This document shows positions 17,399 to 25,974 of a DNA stretch of 38,436 bases, piece after piece. The position numbers and the translations under genes were made by a program. Source of the DNA: an uncultured Glaciecola sp. (lineage in GTDB: Bacteria > Pseudomonadota > Gammaproteobacteria > Enterobacterales > Alteromonadaceae); contig CAJQOP010000099.1 of assembly GCA_905479945.1 (NCBI GenBank), positions 1 through 38,436 of the forward strand, given 5' to 3'. A model generated the notes under the pieces. It was given only the letters and a program-made list of their open reading frames with translations, searched no databases and had not been told where the DNA came from. Each line of letters begins with the position of its first letter. The stretch's first letter is position 1.

Positions 17399-19545
17399 TT
17401 AAAACGGCAGATTTATTCTCTATCGCTAAAACTGGCGTTAATGCGAGCAGTCGACTGCTCAACACTACCAGTAATAATATTGCGAATATTAATACTGAAG
17501 GCTATGTGCGTGAACGAACTGAGTTTAAATCTCAATTAAATGGCGGGGTTGACCGTGGATTTACAGATCGTGTTTTATCTGTATTTGCAATGAATCAATT
17601 ACGCCGTGACATTACAAGTGTGGGTGAAAACCAAGCATTCGTAGATCGCGCCGTCGGTCTAGACAACGTATTGGCAAGTGAAGCAAACTCCGTGTCAGGT
17701 GCAGTTACGCGGTTCTTTGCGTCGATACAAACGTCTGCTGATGACCCAACTAACGTTACATCTCGTGATGCGGTGCTTGGACAAGCTCAAGGCCTAGTAA
17801 ATCGTATTAATACGCTGGGCGAATACATGTCGGTAAAAGAGGAAGAAGTTGAGCTGCAGATTGAAAACAGTGTTAGTAATGCTAACGCTTTAATAAAGCA
17901 AATTGGACAGCTAAATGAAGCCATTCAAATTGTAGGCAATAGCAGCAATGTTGATACGCCCTCTGCATTGATGAATGAAAGAGACTTAGCCATTCGAAAG
18001 TTAGCTGAATATATGTCAGTTGAAACCCGTCCTAGTCCAAACAGTGATTTGGGAATTGTGGTTAACTTAACCTCAGGTGAATCTTTAGTGCTTGCTGATG
18101 GCACATTCAATGTGCTTGCTTTAGATGGTGAACCTGACTACACAACTGCTCAACTAAAGCTGTCTACTAACTATGCCCCACCAAAATCAAATACGACGCT
18201 GAATGTGCAAGAACAGAAAATGGGCGGTGCCTTAGGCGGCTTATTTAGGTATCGAGAGCAAGTGCTTGAGCCTTCACAACGTGACTTAGGGAAGTTATCG
18301 ATAGCCCTAGCTGATACCTTTAATTCACAGAACAGACAAGGTATGGATCTTGATCAGCAACTTGGCGGAGATATTTTTACGCTGCCCGAATTTAGAGGTA
18401 TTAATTACTCTGAAAACTCTGATTTAAGTTTAGGCATCAAAGGGCGATTTACGGCAGGAGCGGGCGGTGAAATTACCAATTCTGATTACCGAGTCGAAGT
18501 CCTAACAAGCCCAACAGGAGCGCCACCCACTTTTGATTTACAAGTATCAGCACTTAATACAGACGGCACTCAACAGGTCGACTCTGACGGAAATGCTATT
18601 ACGCAAACGTTAACCGTAAGTGCTCAGCAAGGCACCTATAACAGTATTATGGGTGGTATAGAAATTGAGTTTGCTAGTGGCTCGAGCTACGCGATAGGTG
18701 ACCAATTCTTATTTCAGCCTTTGAGAACTGCATCAAATAACTTATCTCTAGCAACCACAAGAGGCGAAGACTTAGCGTTTGCTAAACCACTTAGAGTTGA
18801 TACTAACGCGGCGAATTTGGGTGATGCTACTATTCGCAATGTGTCGGTTAGCAATACAAATATTGATAATACATTCAGCGATGTGCAGGCGTCTGGATTT
18901 AATGGTTCTGGCAATATTCAAAGCGCAAGTGAAACGCCGGCCAGTGTTGGTGCGCCTGCATCTGTTTTGTTTACTAGTGCCAGTGAGTTTCAAGTATTAG
19001 ATAATGCAGTACCACCAAACATTATTACTACTGTAACAGGAGTAAGTGATTTAAATAACTTGCTACAACAAGCTAAAGATAACGGCAGCGCGCCGCCATG
19101 GCCAACCGAGTTTGCAGCTCTTGATGATTATCCAGGGTACGACTTTAGTTTAGAAGGTATTCCAAAGCCAGGTGACTCATTTGATATCAGTTTTAATACA
19201 AACGGCTTTGCAGATAATCGAAATGCGCTTGAATTGGCTAATTTACAGCAAGAGGACACGGTTAGACAAAGCACTGGTAGCAACAATAGTAAAGCCACTT
19301 TTAATGAAACTTACGCTGGTATTGTTGGCAGTATTGGTGCACTAACCGCTAATGGTAAAATTGAATTAGAAGCGTCAAAGGTACTTAAAACACAATCCTC
19401 CGATTGGTTTGAATCAACCTCTGGTGTTAGTTTAGATGAAGAAGCTGCAAATTTGATTCAATTTCAGCAGTCGTATGCTGCAGCAGCAAGAATACTTACT
19501 ACAGCACAAGAGCTGTTTGATACCATACTAGCGGCGGCAAGGTAG
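17395..19545 (+). CDS. flgK: Hook-filament junction protein 1 FlgK
   Basis: FlgK is the first junction layer between hook and filament, a client of FlgN. The N-terminus carries the rod/hook/HAP motif LLNTTSNNIANINTEGYVRE. The C-terminus has VSLDEEAANLIQFQQSYAAA, the diagnostic FlgK end. At 716 residues it is longer than the enteric protein (~550). The extra length lies in the central exposed domains (about residues 330-600), where Ser/Thr/Asn-rich sequence would face outward. The start overlaps flgJ. Confidence 0.96.
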   Translation: MIKTADLFSIAKTGVNASSRLLNTTSNNIANINTEGYVRERTEFKSQLNGGVDRGFTDRVLSVFAMNQLRRDITSVGENQAFVDRAVGLDNVLASEANSVSGAVTRFFASIQTSADDPTNVTSRDAVLGQAQGLVNRINTLGEYMSVKEEEVELQIENSVSNANALIKQIGQLNEAIQIVGNSSNVDTPSALMNERDLAIRKLAEYMSVETRPSPNSDLGIVVNLTSGESLVLADGTFNVLALDGEPDYTTAQLKLSTNYAPPKSNTTLNVQEQKMGGALGGLFRYREQVLEPSQRDLGKLSIALADTFNSQNRQGMDLDQQLGGDIFTLPEFRGINYSENSDLSLGIKGRFTAGAGGEITNSDYRVEVLTSPTGAPPTFDLQVSALNTDGTQQVDSDGNAITQTLTVSAQQGTYNSIMGGIEIEFASGSSYAIGDQFLFQPLRTASNNLSLATTRGEDLAFAKPLRVDTNAANLGDATIRNVSVSNTNIDNTFSDVQASGFNGSGNIQSASETPASVGAPASVLFTSASEFQVLDNAVPPNIITTVTGVSDLNNLLQQAKDNGSAPPWPTEFAALDDYPGYDFSLEGIPKPGDSFDISFNTNGFADNRNALELANLQQEDTVRQSTGSNNSKATFNETYAGIVGSIGALTANGKIELEASKVLKTQSSDWFESTSGVSLDEEAANLIQFQQSYAAAARILTTAQELFDTILAAAR

Positions 19546-19550
19546 TTAAT

Positions 19551-20777
19551 ATGAGAGTTACAACAAACTTAATTTATAATCAAAATTTACGCAGCATTAA
19601 TAACAATCAAGGCAATTTAGTTGATATGCAACAGCAACTTGCTAGTGGTAAAAAGCTACTGCGACCTAGTGATGATCCTGCGGGAGCTGCGCAAGTTATT
19701 CGCTTAACTGAACAATTAGATAAAATCACGCAATATCAGCGTAATAATGACTTAACGACGAATGCCTTGGAACTTCAAGAGACGGCTTTACGCGGCATTA
19801 ATGATGTAGTGAATCGAGCGAGAGTGCTAACCATTCAATCAGGTAACGGTATTCTTGCGTCTGAAGACAGAAGCGCTATAGGTGCAGAAATCGAACAAAT
19901 TCGTAATCAAGTCTTAGATTTAATGAATACTCGTAATGCAAGTGGTGAATATATTTTCTCTGGATACCAATCTACTTCCCAGGCGTTTGAATTCAATCCT
20001 AGTGCAAGTGGCAACAAAGTTGCGTTTCTAGGTGATGATGGTGAAAATCAAGTGCAAATTTCAGATAACTTGAAGATTCAAAGCTCGTCTTCAGGGAAAT
20101 CTATTTTTCAGGAAGCATTTGCGCGTTTGAACTTTAATATTACATCTCAAACTCCAGGTATCTCATTAGAAACCTCGAAAATAGCTGAACAGGGTACTTT
20201 TGATGAATTTCATAAACAAAATTTTGACCCAATTAACCCAGCTAATAATCAATATCGATTCGAGATTATAGCAGGCGACCAAGTGTCTATAACTAATATA
20301 GGAACTGGTGCACTTGTTTCTACACAGGGCTTTGAATCTGGCAGCCCTGTCGGTTTTGCCGGTATGCAATTAAATTTTGAGGGGAGTCTGGGTGATAACA
20401 TTGAAATCAATCTCAATCGTCCTGAAAAGAAAAATTTGGCTGAAACTCTTAATGATATGTTTATTGCTTTAACATCCGATACAATTTCTGAAGCAGACTT
20501 TATGAGCGCTATCGATAATACCTTAGTTGGCTTGGATAATGGTCTTGAGAAAATGGCTCGGGAAAATTCATCTATTGGCGCAAGATTAAATATTGCGCAA
20601 GCAATTAAAGAGTCAAATTTGGACAATGAGATTACTTTACAATCGGCACGCTCTAGCATTGAAGATGTCGATTATGCTAAAGCGTCAACAGAATTTGCTA
20701 GACAGGAAACAGCCTTGCAAGCAGCTTTTCAATCTTTTCCCAGAGTAAGTAACTTGTCGCTATTTAATTACCTTTAA
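19551..20777 (+). CDS. flgL: Hook-filament junction protein 3 FlgL
   Basis: FlgL is the second junction layer, related to flagellin. The N-terminus reads MRVTTNLIYNQNLRSINNNQ and contains the LASGKKLLRPSDDPAGAAQV motif. The C-terminus (ARSSIEDVDYAKASTEFARQ) matches the flagellin/FlgL C-terminal helix. The 408-residue length fits Vibrio/Alteromonas FlgL, longer than in enterics. It begins 5 bp after flgK and ends with a small overlap with the convergent aldolase-family gene. Confidence 0.96.
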   Translation: MRVTTNLIYNQNLRSINNNQGNLVDMQQQLASGKKLLRPSDDPAGAAQVIRLTEQLDKITQYQRNNDLTTNALELQETALRGINDVVNRARVLTIQSGNGILASEDRSAIGAEIEQIRNQVLDLMNTRNASGEYIFSGYQSTSQAFEFNPSASGNKVAFLGDDGENQVQISDNLKIQSSSSGKSIFQEAFARLNFNITSQTPGISLETSKIAEQGTFDEFHKQNFDPINPANNQYRFEIIAGDQVSITNIGTGALVSTQGFESGSPVGFAGMQLNFEGSLGDNIEINLNRPEKKNLAETLNDMFIALTSDTISEADFMSAIDNTLVGLDNGLEKMARENSSIGARLNIAQAIKESNLDNEITLQSARSSIEDVDYAKASTEFARQETALQAAFQSFPRVSNLSLFNYL

Positions 20778-21529
20778 TTAGCATAGCCTGGGTTAACTCT
20801 GTCCAATTTACGTAAAATACCAGGCCAAGCTAATGAGCCGCCGGCGGAGCGCGTAACTTCTTTTGCTTGCGTTTGAATACCAGCCAAAATTTGGTCAGGA
20901 ATTTTAATCATTGGCTGCCCAGTTGCTTGTGCCTTAAGTTGAATTTCGCAAGAGCGCTGCAGAAAGAACATGAAGGTAAATGCATCAGCGATGCTGTTGC
21001 CGCAAGTTAGCAAGCCGTGATTACGCAAAATCATAAAATTGGTATCACCAAGATCGTCAACTAAGCGTGCTTTTTCGTCTGGGTTAAGTGCCACGCCCTC
21101 ATAATCATGATACGAAAGTGATGACAAGGCAAATAACGACTGTTGGCTATACGCTTGCAAACCGTCTTTTAATGTTGATATTGCGATGCCTTCTGTAGTG
21201 TGCAGATGCATAACACAAAGAGCATCATCACGTGCGCCATGCACTGCACTGTGAATTATAAAGCCGGCAGGATTGACATCGTAATCGGATGGCATCACCT
21301 TATTCCCCTCAATATCCACTTTAACTAAACTCGATGCCGTAACTTCTTCGAACATCAAGCCGTATGGATTAATAAGAAAATGATGTTCAGGTCCAGGAAC
21401 GCGGGCAGAAATATGAGTGAAGACTAAATCGTCCCAACCATAATAGGCTACAATTCTATAGGCTGCGGCCAAATCAACTCTTGCTTGCCACTCTTGCTCA
21501 CTAACCTTGTCTTTCACTGAATTTGTCAT
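20774..21529 (-). CDS. Class II aldolase/adducin family protein
   Basis: The 251-residue protein has the class II aldolase fold, in which a metal ion bound by three histidines supports aldol cleavage or related reactions. The zinc-site histidines are visible: His108 and His110 in CVMHLHTTEG and His171 in ILRNHGLL. The early motif GWDDLVFTHISARVPG is typical of the branch usually labelled only by family. The substrate is unknown, and no sugar-pathway gene lies nearby. It is transcribed against flgL and overlaps its 3' end by a few bases, leaving no space for a terminator. Confidence 0.88.
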   Translation of the reverse strand: MTNSVKDKVSEQEWQARVDLAAAYRIVAYYGWDDLVFTHISARVPGPEHHFLINPYGLMFEEVTASSLVKVDIEGNKVMPSDYDVNPAGFIIHSAVHGARDDALCVMHLHTTEGIAISTLKDGLQAYSQQSLFALSSLSYHDYEGVALNPDEKARLVDDLGDTNFMILRNHGLLTCGNSIADAFTFMFFLQRSCEIQLKAQATGQPMIKIPDQILAGIQTQAKEVTRSAGGSLAWPGILRKLDRVNPGYAN

Positions 21530-21746
21530 TTGATATTTTCCCTTGATCTATTTCTATTTCTATTCTTAACATTAAAAGGTCGTTTAGCCAAACGCTTGCT
21601 TATCATGTTAATTAGGACTGCGTTTTTCATATGCGCAAACTAACAATCATCTTGGGGCTTTCGCAAGTATTCGATACGGCAAATTATTTTTACTCAAGCA
21701 TGCCGACTCTAAGAAATACACTTAGCTTTGAATGAAAACAGAGGGG

Positions 21747-23024
21747 TCACAAACGATAGTCAATAATCAGTAGTATTTGCCTTTCATATTGTTTAGGACT
21801 TAAACCAAGATTAGCCCTATTAAATGCGGTATTTTTATTGATATGTAATTCAGTGCCAATTCGCCAAAGCTTGCTAAATTGGTATTGATAATTAAATGTG
21901 AGTGCATGCCCAAAACTAGTATTTACGTCAACAGGAATATCGTCTTGTTCAGCAACGTCAAAAACGTCTAAGCGAAAGGTAACTTTGTTTCGTGAATTTA
22001 ACTTTGCCGTGCTTTGCAAAAACCCTGCAAAGTAGTCTACATGCACAAAATTATCCCCCATCATTGTTGAACCATATAATAGCTGACTCTTGAGTTGCCA
22101 ACGGCGATTAAGTTGATGGTTTAAAGCAAATGAATGAAACTTAGTTCGCCAAGCATAAAGCCGTTGACTGTTAACCACATTTGGATCGGCTAAGTTATCA
22201 TATCGATAATACTTGAACTCGGTGCGTCGTAAATAATTTAAATGAAGTCCCAAGTACGCACCAACCCTAGAATCCAATTCGCTAAATGGCTCTACCCAAG
22301 CAGGGTGGTCTATTCCATCTACTGAGACAACACTGGGGTAAGGCGCAAATTCTAGCCTTTCAGCAAATAAGCTTTGGCGATCGTGTGAAGCAAAACCACG
22401 CCACGCAATTACGCTACCTAGTGGGTCATTTCCTTTGTATAAACCGAGCTTGGCATCCCAACTCCATGGCGTTGACGTTCGGCGGCCGCTTTTGAATAAC
22501 GAACCTTCAATGCCAAAAATACGCAGCTCTTCTCCAAACCAACTATTTATTGCAGATTGTTGGTAGGTGTCTGGAGACAACCAGCCAATGTCGGTGTTTT
22601 CAACTGACAATTCGGGATAAAAAATGCCAAGCCGAACTTTGTATTTCAATGCAGATTTAAGCAGAGGTTGATACTTTATTTCAATTTGTGACGGACCAAT
22701 GTGTTGATCGCCATCAGTATAGGCATTGAAAACTAGTTTACTAGAGAAGGCACTTGTCCAATCAGAATCAATTTGCAAGATGCCTTGTTGTAATATTAAT
22801 CCATTATTGTCATGTCTTAAAATACCAGTGCCACTATTTAAAAAGCTAACTAAGTTACTGCTGGCAACAAGGCCTACTTGAATAATCCCAGAAACGTCAT
22901 GATTAATTTGCGATTTAGCTGATGCTTCTAATTTAGCTGAAGCTCCTGATACCGCTGAAGCTCCTGAAACGGGCATGCCGAAGATGAGCAAACTTAAGAA
23001 AATTGAAGCGCTTATTGAATTCAT
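21747..23024 (-). CDS. Predicted outer-membrane beta-barrel protein
   Basis: I do not recognise a named family. From ATG 23024 the protein has about 425 residues with a clear signal peptide (hydrophobic ISASIFLSLLIFG, then SGASA). The body is rich in alternating hydrophobic/polar strands with many Tyr, Trp and Arg. It ends in LLIIDYRL, a plausible barrel-closing strand. A porin-like or assembly-linked barrel is the best guess. A TTG at 23069 would extend it upstream but spoils the signal peptide. It follows the cupredoxin gene on the same strand by ~56 bp, so the two probably form an operon. The barrel could supply substrate or copper to the periplasmic partner, but that is inference. Confidence 0.7.
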   Translation of the reverse strand: MNSISASIFLSLLIFGMPVSGASAVSGASAKLEASAKSQINHDVSGIIQVGLVASSNLVSFLNSGTGILRHDNNGLILQQGILQIDSDWTSAFSSKLVFNAYTDGDQHIGPSQIEIKYQPLLKSALKYKVRLGIFYPELSVENTDIGWLSPDTYQQSAINSWFGEELRIFGIEGSLFKSGRRTSTPWSWDAKLGLYKGNDPLGSVIAWRGFASHDRQSLFAERLEFAPYPSVVSVDGIDHPAWVEPFSELDSRVGAYLGLHLNYLRRTEFKYYRYDNLADPNVVNSQRLYAWRTKFHSFALNHQLNRRWQLKSQLLYGSTMMGDNFVHVDYFAGFLQSTAKLNSRNKVTFRLDVFDVAEQDDIPVDVNTSFGHALTFNYQYQFSKLWRIGTELHINKNTAFNRANLGLSPKQYERQILLIIDYRL

Positions 23025-23080
23025 TGTGCGACCATTTGAGCAATTAAGGAATATAGTAACGATATACAAGCTACTCTCGA

Positions 23081-23791
23081 CTATGGGTAAACTTCAATAG
23101 ACAGAGACTCATATCCTTCAGTATCTTCTAGCATTTTATTTTCTAAGGTAAACGCTAGGTCTCTCTGGTTAAGTGCTGGAACTATAGTCAAGCGCTTGGT
23201 TTTTTCTTGCATTCTTGGGTGCCAGACGGTAATACTTTTAATTGCATTATCTATGCTCAAACTTACATGACCGTTGATGTCAGTTTTTGCAAAATGGTGG
23301 GAGTCAGCAACGTAAATATAGCCCAACATCCAATCATGAATATTGCAGCCTAAGTCAACGATACCTGCGCTATCAAATTTAACAGGGGCTGCCTGCTTTC
23401 CTTCATACAAGCCTTGCTCGAATGATTTAGCTTGAGAAAATGAGTAAATGTGGTGTTTTATGTTGTCAGAGTTTGGGAAGTTAACCAACGTTCCTTTTTC
23501 AATTGCGAGTATATGGGGTGCAAACTGCTCTTCAATTTGATCCATGATAGCTAGTTTATCATTGTCACGGCTAACTGGTTCAAGCAAGTGAAATTCGACA
23601 ATAACGTTACTGATAGGCTTGTTATTTTTGTCCAAGACATTTACTGAGTAATTACTCGGCATCACCTTTTCCTTTTTTATTTCGCCTGAAAGCTCGCTGC
23701 TTGTTAAAGCATTGCTTGAAAATATAGCTAGGCCCGGCAACATCATTCCAATTGCTAGCCAGCATGTTTTAAATTTTATCTCTAGGTACAT
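23081..23791 (-). CDS. Periplasmic cupredoxin-like copper protein (methylamine utilisation-type)
   Basis: The protein resembles the plastocyanin-like proteins often annotated as methylamine utilisation protein, but no mau gene is near, so that role is unproven. I use ATG 23791 (GGAA upstream). It gives a signal peptide ending near FSSNA. The protein has a LVNFPNSDNIKHHIYSF stretch and then LGCNIHDWMLGY. The type-1 copper ligands are all visible: His113 or His114, Cys149, His152 and Met155 (C-x2-H-x2-M). It likely binds one copper ion for electron transfer in the periplasm. An in-frame ATG at 23824 is possible but adds a polar stretch before the signal. Confidence 0.78.
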   Translation of the reverse strand: MYLEIKFKTCWLAIGMMLPGLAIFSSNALTSSELSGEIKKEKVMPSNYSVNVLDKNNKPISNVIVEFHLLEPVSRDNDKLAIMDQIEEQFAPHILAIEKGTLVNFPNSDNIKHHIYSFSQAKSFEQGLYEGKQAAPVKFDSAGIVDLGCNIHDWMLGYIYVADSHHFAKTDINGHVSLSIDNAIKSITVWHPRMQEKTKRLTIVPALNQRDLAFTLENKMLEDTEGYESLSIEVYP

Positions 23792-23932
23792 ATTTATTCC
23801 GATAGTTCTATTGCTTAATTTCAATCAGTATTCTAAATCATAAACAAGGGTTAATATGCTCAAGATTATAAAGACCGGATATATTGATAATTCCTTCGCG
23901 CTATTAAATATCGACCTTACTTAAATATATCT

Positions 23933-24037
23933 GAGTGCTTTCGAGTGAGTGCTTTCGAGTGAGTGCTTTCGAGTGAGTGCTTTCGAGTGAGTGCTTTCGA
24001 GTGAGTACTTTCGAGTGAGTACTTTCGAGTGAGTACT
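23933..24037. repeat. 14-bp direct tandem repeat, 7.5 copies
   Basis: Five exact copies of GAGTGCTTTCGAGT (23933-24002) are followed by two copies with one change, GAGTACTTTCGAGT (24003-24030), and a half copy GAGTACT (24031-24037). There are no spacers. The unit length is not a multiple of 3 and it is outside any gene. Each unit is weakly dyad-like (ACTTTCGAGT). It lies between the copper-protein operon and the flaA promoter. Confidence 0.97.
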
Positions 24038-24415
24038 ATCCTATAACTTCGACAATACAGGGTAGGCAAGACAATTTAATTGCTATTTGCCTTGAGTATG
24101 CATTCAGTAAAATGTTAACACCTGTTAATACATAAAATTTTTGAGCGTGTAAGTTACTGTTTAGTATTGTGAATTCGTATTTTTGAGTTTGCTTATCTTT
24201 GAGGTCGAGCTGCTGAATGACTGAAGTACCATAGTTACAATTACAATCAGTCGCATGTTGAATGCTAGGCAATAGGTTGTTATTTGAGCGGTTTCAATCA
24301 GTAAACGCAGCATTCCAAGATTTATATGGAATTTTATTATAATTATTTTATGCCAAATTAAACTCATAATTTATACGCTTAACCTATGATTTATATAAGT
24401 AATTTACTTCTAACT

Positions 24416-24454
24416 ACCTCATGGTGCGGCAATGAGGTGGCAATTTTTTGCCGC
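24416..24454. repeat. Overlapping inverted repeats upstream of flaA promoter
   Basis: ACCTCAT (24416-24422) pairs with ATGAGGT (24432-24438). GCGGCAA (24426-24432) pairs with TTGCCGC (24448-24454), and GGCAA (24439-24443) with TTGCC (24448-24452). The pairings exclude each other. They sit ~30 bp upstream of the sigma-28 promoter, so they are a candidate protein-binding site rather than an RNA switch of flaA. Confidence 0.45.
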
Positions 24455-24481
24455 TAATATAGAAAAAAAGCATTTTTTATC

Positions 24482-24508
24482 TAAAGAGAATCAAACCCGT
24501 GTCGATAA
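24482..24508 (+). promoter_or_regulatory. Sigma-28 (FliA) promoter of flaA
   Basis: TAAA (24482-24485), exactly 15 bp, then GTCGATAA (24501-24508) differs from the sigma-28 consensus by one base. It predicts a leader of about 120 nt before ATG 24636. Confidence 0.88.
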
Positions 24509-24579
24509 CTTTTACGAGAGAGCCAGTACATGAACTTTTCATTTGAATCGTTTTTGTTCTACAAATAAGAATTAAACCA

Positions 24580-24613
24580 CCGGAGTCACGTCCGGCGACC
24601 AGCAAGCTGCTGG
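24580..24613 (+). promoter_or_regulatory. Paired hairpins in the flaA 5' leader
   Basis: CCGGA (24580-24584)/TCCGG (24591-24595) and CCAGCA (24599-24604)/TGCTGG (24608-24613) form two adjacent GC-rich hairpins ~12 nt ahead of the ribosome site AGGAG (24625-24629). They could stabilise the flagellin mRNA or control its translation. flaB and flaC lack them. Confidence 0.5.
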
Positions 24614-24635
24614 ACTGAGAGTGTAGGAGAGACTT

Positions 24636-25478
24636 ATGTCTATGTTCGTAAATACAAACCAATCGGCGTTGAATGCTCAGCGTCAATTAATGAATTCATC
24701 AACCAGTTTGAACACATCGTTCGAACGGTTATCTTCGGGTTTCCGTATAAATCGTGCTTCAGATGATGCTGCTGGTTTGCAAATTTCGGAGCGTATGACG
24801 TCGCAAATTAATGGCTTGGATCAAGCTGTTAGAAACGCGAACGATGCGATTTCATTGACGCAAACGGCTGAAGGTGCATTGTCTGAAACCACCAATTCAT
24901 TACAAAGAATCCGCCAATTAGCCATTCAGGCACAGAATGGTATCAACTCTTCTGCTGACCGTGTGGCACTTAATACTGAAGTTTCTGCACTAAAGACTGA
25001 AATATCAAGAATCTCTACCGATACCCAATTTAACGGTGTTGACTTACTTAAAGGCAGTTTCTCTGCAGCGTTCTTAGTTGGCGCAAACAGTGGACAAACT
25101 ATTTCGGTTAACTTGTCAGGCGGAAGTCTACCAGGCAGTATCACTGGATTCTCTACTGGAGGCTTAGGCTTAGCCACAACTCAGATTGATACATTTGCTA
25201 ATGCGTCAGCTGCTATAGATGATATCGATGCAGCCCTTTCTGGTATAGGTAGTGTAAGAGCTGACTTGGGTGCATTAACAAACCGCTTCCAATCAACAAT
25301 CCGTAACTTGTCTAATATTTCTGAGAACGTATCTGGCGCGAGATCGCAAATTCGTGATACTGACTTTGCATCAGAAACCGCACAATTGACACGTAATCAG
25401 ATTATTCAGCAGGCTAGTACAACCATACTATCACAGGCTAATCAGCGTCCGCAGGCCGCTCTTCAGCTTCTTGGTTAA
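24636..25478 (+). CDS. Flagellin (copy 1)
   Basis: This is a filament subunit, exported through the flagellum. The 280-residue protein has the conserved N-terminal D0/D1 region ([20 protein letters not shown], then [20 protein letters not shown]). The C-terminal region has [20 protein letters not shown] and ends in [12 protein letters not shown]. Only ~50 residues separate the two D1 halves, so the outer D2/D3 domains are absent. The central part is Ser/Thr-rich and would be the likely target for pseudaminic acid. It is very similar to copy 3 (27215). It is preceded by its own sigma-28 promoter and followed by a terminator, so it is its own unit. Confidence 0.97.
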   Translation: MSMFVNTNQSALNAQRQLMNSSTSLNTSFERLSSGFRINRASDDAAGLQISERMTSQINGLDQAVRNANDAISLTQTAEGALSETTNSLQRIRQLAIQAQNGINSSADRVALNTEVSALKTEISRISTDTQFNGVDLLKGSFSAAFLVGANSGQTISVNLSGGSLPGSITGFSTGGLGLATTQIDTFANASAAIDDIDAALSGIGSVRADLGALTNRFQSTIRNLSNISENVSGARSQIRDTDFASETAQLTRNQIIQQASTTILSQANQRPQAALQLLG

Positions 25479-25493
25479 GCTTAACTGACCCTA

Positions 25494-25566
25494 CTGTTTG
25501 GGGAATGAAGCCAGGAGGTAGTATCTAGCGTCACATTCCAAACAGCAGAGAGTCCGCTCACTCTCT
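25494..25566 (+). ncRNA. Structured 3' element A after flaA (undescribed, candidate)
   Basis: CTGTTTGGGGAATG (25494-25507) pairs with CATTCCAAACAG (25534-25545), 12 bp with a GG bulge. A large loop carries GCCAGGAGGTAGT (25510-25522). One base later AGAGAGT (25547-25553) pairs with ACTCTCT (25560-25566). The same architecture and 13-nt loop motif recur after flaB. It is probably part of the flaA transcript, upstream of its terminator. Confidence 0.45.
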
Positions 25567-25582
25567 ACATAACAGAGCGAAA

Positions 25583-25613
25583 GGCCAGGCATTGCCTGGC
25601 CGCTTATTTTTTT
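25583..25613 (+). terminator. Intrinsic terminator after flaA
   Basis: GGCCAGG (25583-25589) and CCTGGCC (25595-25601) pair around CATTG, with up to 9 bp possible, and a 7-T run follows at 25607-25613. Confidence 0.92.
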
Positions 25614-25723
25614 ATAAGTATTTTAGATTATCAATAATCATTTAACTGATTGATATTCATAATTATTTTTATGAAATTAAGGCCTGCCTAATAATTCCCC
25701 TTTATTTTATTTAGTTTTATTAC

Positions 25724-25751
25724 TAAAGATTTTTGCGTATCTGCACGATAA
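25724..25751 (+). promoter_or_regulatory. Probable sigma-28 promoter of flaB
   Basis: TAAA (25724-25727) and CACGATAA (25744-25751; six of eight consensus bases) are separated by 16 bp instead of 15. The leader would be ~215 nt. The wrong spacing suggests weaker activity than for flaA. Confidence 0.5.
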
Positions 25752-25974
25752 GTATTTCAAGCACGGAGATAAAAACAATAAACACTCTGGCTCAGAATAT
25801 TTTATTCAGCTTAGTACAAATAATGTGAAACGCCGAAGAGCAAAACGCATGATGACAATGAAAGCCGAAAGGCACCAAAATAATAATCATTGAAGCTGAG
25901 AAAACGTGATACTGAATTAGCAACGACCCAAAGAGGTTTGCAATTCAATATTAGAAAATCGTTAGGAGAAAATC

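Larger units (their letters stand above)
23792..24635. other. Long non-coding region upstream of flaA
   Basis: About 840 bp with no credible gene; short open frames here are AT-rich and lack ribosome sites. It must hold the promoter of the leftward copper-protein operon. It also holds a 14-bp tandem repeat (23933-24037), an overlapping inverted-repeat cluster (24416-24454), the sigma-28 promoter of flaA (24482-24508) and a hairpin-rich leader. Between 24045 and 24410 I see only AT-rich sequence. Confidence 0.7.
25479..25974. other. flaA-flaB spacer
   Basis: About 500 bp without a gene. A 12-bp palindrome GTTAAGCTTAAC overlaps the flaA stop (25474-25485). It is followed by element A, the terminator, AT-rich sequence, and a sigma-28-like site with a ~215-nt leader for flaB. 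Within that leader, 25832-25846 reads GCCGAAGAGCAAAAC. This resembles part of the flaA leader and of the relic after flaC. Confidence 0.6.

Noticed and set aside
23933..24037. CRISPR-like array
   Set aside because: The 14-bp units are directly joined without spacers, and no cas gene is present.
24036..24272. Short minus-strand frames upstream of flaA
   Set aside because: AT-rich, no ribosome site, no recognisable pattern; one overlaps the tandem repeat edge.
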